NCBI RefSeq assembly: GCF_014647515.1
Contig: NZ_BMPI01000077.1
Coordinates: 9,644 to 50,256 of the forward strand
Length of the DNA stretch: 40,613 bases
Direction: 5' to 3'
Source of the DNA: Dactylosporangium sucinum
Lineage (GTDB): Bacteria > Actinomycetota > Actinomycetes > Mycobacteriales > Micromonosporaceae
Of the stretch, positions 1 to 7,057 are shown one piece after another. How positions within the stretch are numbered: position 1 is the first letter of the stretch; each line of letters begins with the position of its first letter. The position numbers and the translations under genes were made by a program. The notes beneath the pieces were generated by a model, which saw nothing but the letters and a program-made list of their open reading frames with translations, was not told the origin of the DNA and made no database searches.

Positions 1-302
1 ACCGGCTCGGCAGCGCTCCGCCCGGCCGCTCCGGCGGGGGACCGGGCCGCCTGGGCGGCTTCTACCGCCGCGCGGCCGACGGGCGGGTCGAGCGGCTGCC
101 GGCGAAGAACAACAACGTCGTGTTCCGGGCCGGCGAGGCGTTCATCGTCGAGACCACCGGCGGCGGCGGACTGGGCGACCCGCGGGAGCGCGACGTCGTC
201 GCGGTCGCGCTGGACGTGGCGGACGGCCGGGTCACGGCCGCGGCGGCCGCGGCGGCCTACGGCGTCCGGCTGGCCGCGGACGGCACCGCCGAGCGTCTCT
301 GA
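1..302 (+). CDS. Hydantoinase B / oxoprolinase family protein, C-terminal fragment
   Basis: The reading frame is open from the left edge (codons start at position 3) and stops with TGA at 300-302, so only about the last 99 residues are present. The tail carries a Gly-rich GGGGLGDP motif followed by a D-V-x-x-G-x-V-T-x-x-x-A stretch and YGV. This is typical of the end of HyuB/acetone-carboxylase-like subunits, which act with HyuA on cyclic amides or in ATP-dependent carboxylation. The rest of the gene, and probably the HyuA partner, lie outside the window. The gene ends 115 bp before the next operon. Family assignment is good; the substrate is unknown. Confidence 0.8.
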   Translation, partial: RLGSAPPGRSGGGPGRLGGFYRRAADGRVERLPAKNNNVVFRAGEAFIVETTGGGGLGDPRERDVVAVALDVADGRVTAAAAAAAYGVRLAADGTAERL

Positions 303-370
303 CGCTTGAACAAACGACCAAGTGCGCCAGCTGGATATTGGCAGCCACGCGCACCACTGTTACCGTACCA

Positions 371-384
371 ACCAAACGCTTGTT
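371..384. promoter_or_regulatory. TetR-type operator-like 14-mer (KstR2-like)
   Basis: The sequence ACCAAACGCTTGTT lies 33 bp before the ATG at 418. Its ten-base core CAAACGCTTG recurs exactly at 16272-16281 in front of the importer operon. The 14-mer fits AnCAAGnnCTTGnT, the motif known for the mycobacterial TetR repressor KstR2, with one departure (CAAA for CAAG). No TetR gene is in the window, so regulator identity is inference. Confidence 0.5.
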
Positions 385-417
385 CATAAGAGCGACGAGC
401 AATGCCAGGAGGCGGCG

Positions 418-1488
418 ATGACATCCCTGCGCGTGGGTCTGGGCTATGAGCTCGAGGTCCGGGGGCGCACCAGCGAAGTGGAGCAGCAGGCCTTCGAGAA
501 CCTCCTTGAACAAGGTGTCCTCGCCGACCGCCTCGGCTACGAGGCCCTCTGGATGGTCGAGCACCACTTCACCCGGGGCTTCTCCCACTCCGCCGCACCC
601 GACCTGGTGCTGGCGGCGCTGTCCCGGCAGACCGAACGGCTCCGGCTCGGCCTCGGCGTGGTCCTGCTGCCCTTCTCCCACCCGATCCGCACCGCCGAGC
701 GGGTCGCGACCCTCGACATCCTCAGCCGCGGCCGGGTCGAGTTCGGCACCGGGCGCGGCGCCTCACCGCTGGAGTACCAGGCGTTCGGCATGCCGTTCGA
801 GCAGTCGCGCCAGCTGTGGGAGACCAACCTCGACATCGTGACGCGGATCTTCGAGGCCGACGGTGAGCCCGTCCACGCCGAGAGCGAGCACTGGCTGGTG
901 CCGGACGTGGGCGTGTACCCGCGACCGGTGCAGAAGCCGCACCCGCCGATCTGGGTCGCCTCCACGAGCCTGGAGGGGTACCTGTCGGCCGCCCAGGGCG
1001 GCTACCACCTGCTCGGCATGACGATGCTCAAGGGGCTCGACGCGGTCGCCGAGGACATCGCCGCGTACAAGGCCGAGCTGGCCAAGCACGGCCACGACCC
1101 GGCCACCCGGCGGGTCGCGCTGATGATCCCGTGGCACGTCGCGCCGACCCGCGAGCAGGCGTACGCCAACGCGGCCGACGCCGTGCTGTGGTACATCCGC
1201 CGCCAGGTCAACCTGGTGACCCCGTCGGACTACATGGACGCGCGGCACGCGACCTACCGGGTGCTGGGTCAGCTGGCGGCCGGCCAGGCGCCGGAGGAGG
1301 CGATCGAGACCCTCCGCGAGCACCACATGATCGTCCTCGACGACGTGGCCGGCTCGCGCAAGGCCCTCGAACGCCTCGAGGCGGCCGGCATCACCGACCT
1401 CATCCTGCAATTCCAGGTCGGCGGCCTCGCCAACGAGCACGTCCTGTCGTCCATCTCGCTGTTCGCGAAGGAGGTGGCGGAGCTGTGA
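418..1488 (+). CDS. LLM-class flavin-dependent oxidoreductase
   Basis: This is a 356-residue luciferase-like monooxygenase expected to use FMNH2 or F420H2 in the cytoplasm. Family signs are the EHHF motif near residue 45, the stretch with RLRLGLGVVLLP, the hallmark 'A-x-x-x-A-T-L-D-I-L-S-x-G-R' block followed by GTGRG, and the KPHPPIWVA segment in mid-protein. Length is normal for the family. The frame is open back to a GTG at 322, but ATG 418 follows an AGGAGGCGGCG ribosome site and begins the conserved MTSLRVGLGYE, so I chose it. It is the first gene of an operon with two adenylate-forming-type genes and overlaps the next start by GTGA. A role as an oxygenase or dehydrogenase on a carboxylate or CoA ester is inferred from context. 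Confidence 0.9.
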   Translation: MTSLRVGLGYELEVRGRTSEVEQQAFENLLEQGVLADRLGYEALWMVEHHFTRGFSHSAAPDLVLAALSRQTERLRLGLGVVLLPFSHPIRTAERVATLDILSRGRVEFGTGRGASPLEYQAFGMPFEQSRQLWETNLDIVTRIFEADGEPVHAESEHWLVPDVGVYPRPVQKPHPPIWVASTSLEGYLSAAQGGYHLLGMTMLKGLDAVAEDIAAYKAELAKHGHDPATRRVALMIPWHVAPTREQAYANAADAVLWYIRRQVNLVTPSDYMDARHATYRVLGQLAAGQAPEEAIETLREHHMIVLDDVAGSRKALERLEAAGITDLILQFQVGGLANEHVLSSISLFAKEVAEL

Positions 1489-2549
1489 CCTGGCTGTCTC
1501 GGGACACCGTTCCCGCCGGGACCGGCTTCCTGCGCCTCTCGCCGGCCGCCGATGTCGCCGTGCCGCTGTCGCCCGCGGACCTTGCCGCGACCGTCGAGCT
1601 GAGCAGGGAGACGTTCGCCGCGGCCGGCATCACCGCCGAGGACCGGGTCGTCGTGGCGCTCAACAGCGACGGTGATCTCGCCGGCGGGCTGCTGACCGAG
1701 GCACTGACGGGGCTCGCGGGTGCGACCGCTTCCGTCGGCCCGCGCGGGCGGATGCGCCTGCTGGCCGCACTGGAGGCCGTCGGCGCCACCACGCTCGTCA
1801 TCACCCCGACCGGCGCGGCCGACCTGCTGGCCCGGCTGCACATGGAGTTCCTGGTCGACCCGCTCGACCTGGGGCTGCGGACGCTGGTCCTGGTCGGTGA
1901 GATCACCGACCAGCGCACCTGCCGCCACCTCGCCGCCGAGTTCGGCGCGCGGGTGATCGGCGTCTACGTCGACCCGGTCTTCGGCGCCGCGCTCGCCTGG
2001 CGCGACGCCACCGACGAGCGCAACCCGCTCGTGCCGGTCCGCGACGGGCTCCTGGCGCTCGCCGAGCTTTCGGAGGATGCGGTACTGGCGGCAGCGCCGG
2101 GCAAGTCGGCCGAGCTGGTCCTGACGCCGGGGTGGCACTCCACGCTCGGCGGGGCGACGATCCGCACCGGCGAGGTGGTCGACCTGGACGGTTCATCCGG
2201 CATCCCGGCGCCCACGCACACGGTCGGCGACCACGTCCTCATCCGCGGCCGGTGGCTGTCGCTGCCCCGGCTTCGGGCGGTGTTGTCGAAGATCGACGGC
2301 ATCGCGCGATGGACGCTGGAGATCCGCCGGGACGGTACGCTCGACATCGCTACGCTGAAGGTCGCGTTCGCGCGGCCGTCGCTGCTGAAGAACCCCATGT
2401 GGCACGGGCGCGTCCGCCAGGCTCTCGCGGCCGTGACACCGGTGACGATCCAGGTCGAGGTGTTGCCCGAAGTGTCAGAGACCAGCGCGCCGCCGGTGAT
2501 CGACGACCGCCGCGGCCACCACCTCGGCTCGGACCGCCATGGCCGCTGA
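1485..2549 (+). CDS. PaaK-like adenylate-forming protein lacking the P-loop region
   Basis: This 354-residue protein resembles phenylacetate-CoA ligase from just after the usual SGTTG P-loop onward. The N-terminal block has the 'AAGI-x-x-E-D-R-V-V-V-A-L-N-S' type strand, a LG/AGATAS-like strand and an 'ATTLVITPTGAADLLA' region. The C-terminal block 'GDHVLIRGRWLSLP' and 'GIARWTLEIRRDGTLD' matches the PaaK C-terminal domain (RSDDMLxxRGxNxxP and following). No SGTTG-type phosphate-binding loop and no YGxTE motif are visible, so it may not activate a substrate alone. It starts at GTG 1485 after AAGGAGGTGG, overlapping the upstream stop by 4 bp, and overlaps the complete ligase gene by 11 bp. It could be a partner or regulatory subunit, or a degenerate enzyme. 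Confidence 0.7.
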   Translation: MTWLSRDTVPAGTGFLRLSPAADVAVPLSPADLAATVELSRETFAAAGITAEDRVVVALNSDGDLAGGLLTEALTGLAGATASVGPRGRMRLLAALEAVGATTLVITPTGAADLLARLHMEFLVDPLDLGLRTLVLVGEITDQRTCRHLAAEFGARVIGVYVDPVFGAALAWRDATDERNPLVPVRDGLLALAELSEDAVLAAAPGKSAELVLTPGWHSTLGGATIRTGEVVDLDGSSGIPAPTHTVGDHVLIRGRWLSLPRLRAVLSKIDGIARWTLEIRRDGTLDIATLKVAFARPSLLKNPMWHGRVRQALAAVTPVTIQVEVLPEVSETSAPPVIDDRRGHHLGSDRHGR

Positions 2550-4134
2550 CGCGCTCCCGCCGATGCCGGAGTGGGAGACCCTGCCCCGCATGCTGCTGGA
2601 CCGCGCCGAGCAGGCGCCGTCGGCGGTGGCCGTCGTCGACGGCGACGTCCGCCTGACCACCGCCGAGCTGCTGGCCTCGGCGGAGGCCTTCGCCGCCGGG
2701 CTCATCGGCCTGGGCGTCTCGCGCGGCGACCGGGTGGCGGTGTGGGCGCCGAACACCTGGCGCTGGGTGGTGGCCGCCCTGGGCATCTGGCACACCGGCG
2801 CCGTGATCGTGCCGGTCTCGACTCGAGCCAAGGCGATCGAGGCCGGCCAACTGCTCGACCGCACGGGGGCCAGGCTGCTGGTCGCCGCGGACGGCTTCCT
2901 CGGCGTCGACTACGTCGACCTGCTGGCGGCCGAGTACGGTCCGGCCGCCCCCGATCGCCCCTTCGAGCGGCTGCCGTCACTCCGCGACGTCCTGCTGCTG
3001 AGCTCCGCCGGCCTGGCCGGCGTCGCCGAGGTCTCCGTCCCGGTCGAGGAGGTGCGGCGCCGGGCGCTGGAGGTCCGGCCGGAGGACCCGATCGAGATCC
3101 TGGCCACCTCCGGCACCACGGGCGAGCCGAAGGGTGTCGTGCTGGCCGGCCCGCAGATCATGCGCGCCTACTGGGACTGGAGCGAGCTCGTCGGCCTGCG
3201 GGAGGGCGACCGCTACCCGGTCGTCAGCCCGTTCGCGCACGGCTTCGGCATCAACGCCGGCCTGCTGGCCTGCATCATCCGCGGCGCGCAGATCCACCCG
3301 ATCGCGCTGTTCGACCCCGACACCGCGCTGGAGCTGGTCGAGCGCGAGCGTCTGACGCTCCTGGCCGGCCCGCCGGCGCTGTTCGACCGCCTGCTCTCCC
3401 GCCCGGACCTCCCGGACCGCGACATCACGAGCCTGCGCTCGGCGGTGGTCGGCGCCGCGGCCGTGCCGACCGAGCTGATCCACCGCATGCGCTCGGTGCT
3501 CGGCATCGAGCGCATCGTCAACGCGTACGGACTGATCGAGGGCTCGGTCGTCTCGATGACCCGCCCCGACGACCCGGACGAGGTGGTGGCCTCGACGGCC
3601 GGCCGCGCGGTCCCGGGCCAGGAGATCGCGGTGGTCGACGACACCGGCGCGGCGGTGCCGGCGGGCACCCCGGGCGAGGTGCTGGTCCGCGGATACGGGG
3701 TGATGCAGGGGTACTGGAAGGCCCCGGACCTGACCCGTGCGGCCGTCGACGCCGAGGGCTGGCTCCACACCGGCGACATCGGCGTGCTGGACGAGCGTGG
3801 CAACGTGCGCATCGTCGATCGCAAGAAGGAGATGTTCATCGTCGGCGGCTTCAACGCCTACCCCGCGGAGATCGAGAACCTGCTCGGCCGCCACCCGGGC
3901 ATCGCGGCGGCCGCGGTCGTCGGCGTGCCGGACCCTTCGTCGGGCGAGGCGGGCTGCGCCTTCGTGGTCCCGCTGCCGGGGGCGGCGCTGACGCCGGCCG
4001 AGCTGATCGCGTGGTCCCGCGAGAAGATGTCGAACTACAAGGTCCCCCGCCACGTCCACGTCGTCGAATCGCTGCCGCTGACCGCGAACGGCAAGGTCGA
4101 CAAGTCCGCGCTGCGCCGCCTCGCCACCCCCTGA
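2539..4134 (+). CDS. Acyl-CoA synthetase (class I AMP-dependent ligase, FadD-like)
   Basis: This is a complete 531-residue adenylate-forming ligase that turns a carboxylic acid into its CoA thioester through an acyl-AMP. The motifs run in order: P-loop TSGTTGEPKG near residue 190, NAYGLIEGS near 327, GWLHTGDIG near 406, RKKEMFIVGGFNAYPAEIE just after, and the catalytic-lysine tail ANGKVDKSAL near 515. The layout and the GFNAYPAEIE form recall FadD3-type ligases, which activate the steroid-derived acid HIP. That match is suggestive only, although the operon is preceded by a KstR2-like box. The ATG at 2539 overlaps the previous gene. It is the last gene of the operon starting at 418. The true substrate is unknown; an aromatic or alicyclic acid is plausible. 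Confidence 0.9.
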   Translation: MAADALPPMPEWETLPRMLLDRAEQAPSAVAVVDGDVRLTTAELLASAEAFAAGLIGLGVSRGDRVAVWAPNTWRWVVAALGIWHTGAVIVPVSTRAKAIEAGQLLDRTGARLLVAADGFLGVDYVDLLAAEYGPAAPDRPFERLPSLRDVLLLSSAGLAGVAEVSVPVEEVRRRALEVRPEDPIEILATSGTTGEPKGVVLAGPQIMRAYWDWSELVGLREGDRYPVVSPFAHGFGINAGLLACIIRGAQIHPIALFDPDTALELVERERLTLLAGPPALFDRLLSRPDLPDRDITSLRSAVVGAAAVPTELIHRMRSVLGIERIVNAYGLIEGSVVSMTRPDDPDEVVASTAGRAVPGQEIAVVDDTGAAVPAGTPGEVLVRGYGVMQGYWKAPDLTRAAVDAEGWLHTGDIGVLDERGNVRIVDRKKEMFIVGGFNAYPAEIENLLGRHPGIAAAAVVGVPDPSSGEAGCAFVVPLPGAALTPAELIAWSREKMSNYKVPRHVHVVESLPLTANGKVDKSALRRLATP

Positions 4135-4138
4135 CCCT

Positions 4139-4171
4139 CGGGAGCGATCCACTTCGTGGGAGCGATCCCAC
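4139..4171. promoter_or_regulatory. Tandem LacI/CelR-like boxes and GCGA-loop hairpin
   Basis: GGGAGCGATCC occurs twice, at 4140-4150 and 4158-4168, an 18-bp step. The second copy sits in TGGGAGCGATCCCA (4157-4170), one base off TGGGAGCGCTCCCA, the box known for CelR/CebR LacI-family repressors in actinomycetes. The same DNA forms a 7-bp stem (4155-4161 with 4166-4172) closed by GCGA. It covers the -35 region of the promoter at 4190 and follows the stop of the ligase gene, so an operator or a weak terminator are both possible. No U-tract follows, which favours an operator. Confidence 0.5.
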
Positions 4172-4189
4172 GGGCGGTCGCGGCTCCGC

Positions 4190-4195
4190 TAGGGT
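4190..4195 (+). promoter_or_regulatory. -10 box of a leaderless-type promoter (TAGGGT)
   Basis: TAGGGT ends 6 bp before the GTG start at 4202, with no ribosome site between them. This is the usual layout of leaderless actinobacterial transcripts, where transcription begins at or next to the start codon. Confidence 0.55.
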
Positions 4196-4201
4196 CACGG
4201 C

Positions 4202-7057
4202 GTGCTGGCCGTCGTCTGGAGCGCTGTTCGTGCCCGCCGGGGTCCCGCGATCGTGATGGCGCTGCTGGTCGCGATCACCGCCGGGGGGCTCGGCGGGGCC
4301 GGCTGGTTCGCGAGCCGGGACACGGCGGCCGCGACGGCGGCGCTCGTCGCGGCCGCCCCGCCGGCGCAGCGGACGGTCGGCGTGCGCGGTGGCATCGCCC
4401 TGGGCGCCGACCCGGTCCAGGCCCTCGACCGCTTCCGCGCTACGACCGAGTCCACGGCCGGCATCCAGGTGGAGCGCGCGGTGGCCGGGGTGCAGCTGCC
4501 GGGGACGCTCGCCCTCGGCGACGGGGCCCGGATCGTGGCCGAGCTGCGGTATCGCGACGAGGCCTGCGCCAACCTGGTCCTCACCGGGGCATGCCCGGCC
4601 GGGGTCGGGGAGGTCGCGCTGCCGGCGGCGCTGGCCCGGCGGCTCGGCGCGGCCGTCGGCACGCGGCTGCTGCACCACAACGTCGTCGGCCGGGAGCCGC
4701 TCGCGCTGACCGTGGTCGCCACGTTCGAGCCACGGGACCCGCTCGGCTGGTGGTGGAGCGGGCTGCCGGCCGACATCGGCCTCACCACCCTCGACACGAT
4801 CGCGGCGCCGGGGGTGCAGGTGTACGCGACGGACGACCTGCTGCTGCCGGTCGCGCAGTTCGCCCGCGCCGACGGCAACGCGGTGGCCACCGCCGTCGCG
4901 CGGCTCAAGCGCGAGTCGCTCGAGGTCACCTCGGGCGCCGAGACGCTGATCAAGGCCGTGGCCGCCCAGCGGTACGCGGTGGAGCACGGCATCACGGTCG
5001 CCGCCGTCCAGTTCGTCGCGGTCGGGTGGCTCGCGATCGGGGTCGCCGCCTGGTATGCGGCCGAGGCCCGGCGCGGCGACGCCGCCCGGATCGCGCTGCG
5101 CGGGGCCCGGCGCTGGCGGGTCGTCATCGCCACCTCCGGGCAGAGCGCGCTGCCCGCCGTCGCGGGGGCCGTCGCCGTGGCCGGGCTGCTGCCGCCGGAA
5201 CTGCGGGCAGCGGCCGCCCTCGTGCTGCTGGGCGCGCTCGTGCTCATCGTCGCCGCCGACTGGCGGCTGACCCGGGTGCCGGTGCACCGGCTGCTGCGGT
5301 CCGCGCCGCCGCGCCGGGCCGCGCTCGCCGCCGCCGCGCTGGACGTGACCGTCATCGCCGTCGCGGGCGCGGGCGGATACCAGTCCGCGGTCACCGGCGA
5401 CACGCCCGTGCGGGGGTACGGCCTGGAGCTGCTCACCCCCGTGCTGTTCGCCACGGCCGGGGCCGTGCTGCTGACCCGGCTGCTGCTCCCGCCGGCCGTC
5501 GCCGCGGGGCGGGCGGCCCTGGCCCGGGGCCGGCTGACCGGCGGGCTCACCGCGCTGTTCCTGGCGCGGCGCGCGTCGGCGTACCGCATCGTGCCGGTGC
5601 TCGCGGCGGCCGCCTGCGTCTGCGGGGTCGCCGCGCAGGACTGGGCCCGGGCCGACGCCGCCCGCCTGCACCGGGCCCAGGCCGAGATCGGCGCCGACCG
5701 GGTGCTCACCGTCGCGCCGGTCCCACGGGAGCGGCTCCTGGCCGCCGTCCGCGCCGCCGACCCGGAGGGCCGCCACGCGATGGCCGTCGTCGTGTCGGGC
5801 GCGTCCGGCCCCGGCCCCCGGCTCCTCGCCGTCGACTCGCGCCGGCTGCGGGCCGTCGCGGCGGTCGACCCGGGCCCGGCGGCCGACCGGCTGCATCCGC
5901 CCGCCCCGGCGCCGATCGCGGTCACCGGCACGGCGCTCACGCTGCGGGCGTCCGGCGGCGGGCCGGTGGCGCTGAGCCTGACGCTGGCCGTGGCCGGCAC
6001 CGGGGAGAAGGTGCACGCGGACTTCGGGGCGATCGGGGCGGACCGGGAATATCACGCGCAGGCCCCCGCCTGCCGGGCCGGCTGCCGGCTCGTCGCGCTG
6101 GACCTGAGCGCCGACCCGGGCGCGGTCCTCGACCTCGTGGAGCTGCGCGCCGACGGCCGGGTCGCGATCGACGGGGCCGGGTTCGCCGATCCGGCGCGGT
6201 GGCGAACGGCCGTCGGCGACGCGGCCATGGGCGTGCAGCGGCTGCGCGGCGAGGGCCGGATGCGGCTGGCCGCCGTCGCGCCGGCCCGCCACGGACCGGC
6301 CGACCGGCGCATCTACGCCGTCGACGCCCCGGTGCCCCTGCCGGTCCTGGCCACGGCCGGCGCCCTGCGCGAGCCCGACCAGAGCGGCCTCGCCGAGCTG
6401 GCGGTGGCCGGCGTGGGGGTGCCCGTCCGGGCCTCGACCGCGGACGGGCTGCCGGCCCGGTCCGGCGGGGTGATCCTGACCGACCTGGAGTACGCCGACC
6501 GGCTCACCGCCGGGCTCGCCGAGCCGGCCCGCCCCGGCGACGTCTCCCAGGTGTGGCTGGCCGCCGGCGCACCGCCCGGCGTGCTGGACCGGCTCGCCGC
6601 GGCCGGCCTGACCGTCATCGGCGGCGACTCGGTCGCGGCCGCCCGCGACCGCCAGGCGCGCCTCGGCCCCGCCGCCGCCCTGCGCTTCCACCTGCTCGCC
6701 GCCGCGCTGGCCGTGCTGCTGGCGAGCGCCGCGCTGACCGTCGTGGCGGCGGTGCAGCGCCGCGACCGGCGGGCCGAGATCGAGGCCCTGCGCCGCCAGG
6801 GTGTCCCGGCCCGGTTGCTGCGGGCCGCGACGCTGTGGTCCGCGCTCGCACCCGGACTCCTCGCCCTGGCGATCGGGCTCACCGCCGCGGCGGCGGCCCG
6901 CTGGTTGTTGCGCGCGCCGGTGCGGCCGTTCGCCGACGCGTGGGTCGTCGACGAGCCGCCGGTGTCCGCACTCGCGCTGCTGACCGCGATCGCCGCCGCG
7001 GCGTTCTGCTTCGGCCTGGCCGCACTGGGCTCGGGACGGATCGGGGGACGGCGATGA
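4202..7057 (+). CDS. Large FtsX-like ABC permease, paralogue 1
   Basis: This 951-residue membrane protein has a hydrophobic helix at residues 17-38, a large outer domain, a block of about six to eight helices between roughly 260 and 490, a second outer domain, and three helices near the C-terminus. That is the doubled MacB/FtsX permease plan. The conserved stretch 'EIEALRRQGVPARLLRA' between C-terminal helices 1 and 2 is typical of FtsX domains. Cysteine pairs in the outer domains (ACANLVLTGAC; ACRAGC) are shared with the next gene and may form disulfides. No ATP-binding partner gene is adjacent. The GTG start follows a TAGGGT -10 box by 6 bp, and its stop overlaps the next start (ATGA). Transport of a lipid, peptide or polysaccharide, or a mechanotransducing role, cannot be decided. 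Confidence 0.8.
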   Translation: MLAVVWSAVRARRGPAIVMALLVAITAGGLGGAGWFASRDTAAATAALVAAAPPAQRTVGVRGGIALGADPVQALDRFRATTESTAGIQVERAVAGVQLPGTLALGDGARIVAELRYRDEACANLVLTGACPAGVGEVALPAALARRLGAAVGTRLLHHNVVGREPLALTVVATFEPRDPLGWWWSGLPADIGLTTLDTIAAPGVQVYATDDLLLPVAQFARADGNAVATAVARLKRESLEVTSGAETLIKAVAAQRYAVEHGITVAAVQFVAVGWLAIGVAAWYAAEARRGDAARIALRGARRWRVVIATSGQSALPAVAGAVAVAGLLPPELRAAAALVLLGALVLIVAADWRLTRVPVHRLLRSAPPRRAALAAAALDVTVIAVAGAGGYQSAVTGDTPVRGYGLELLTPVLFATAGAVLLTRLLLPPAVAAGRAALARGRLTGGLTALFLARRASAYRIVPVLAAAACVCGVAAQDWARADAARLHRAQAEIGADRVLTVAPVPRERLLAAVRAADPEGRHAMAVVVSGASGPGPRLLAVDSRRLRAVAAVDPGPAADRLHPPAPAPIAVTGTALTLRASGGGPVALSLTLAVAGTGEKVHADFGAIGADREYHAQAPACRAGCRLVALDLSADPGAVLDLVELRADGRVAIDGAGFADPARWRTAVGDAAMGVQRLRGEGRMRLAAVAPARHGPADRRIYAVDAPVPLPVLATAGALREPDQSGLAELAVAGVGVPVRASTADGLPARSGGVILTDLEYADRLTAGLAEPARPGDVSQVWLAAGAPPGVLDRLAAAGLTVIGGDSVAAARDRQARLGPAAALRFHLLAAALAVLLASAALTVVAAVQRRDRRAEIEALRRQGVPARLLRAATLWSALAPGLLALAIGLTAAAAARWLLRAPVRPFADAWVVDEPPVSALALLTAIAAAAFCFGLAALGSGRIGGRR

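Noticed and set aside
303..320. A second TetR-type site (CTTGAACAAACGACCAAG)
   Set aside because: Only the left half resembles the 14-mer and the spacing between the CTTG and AAG arms is 11 bp, so the match is too weak.
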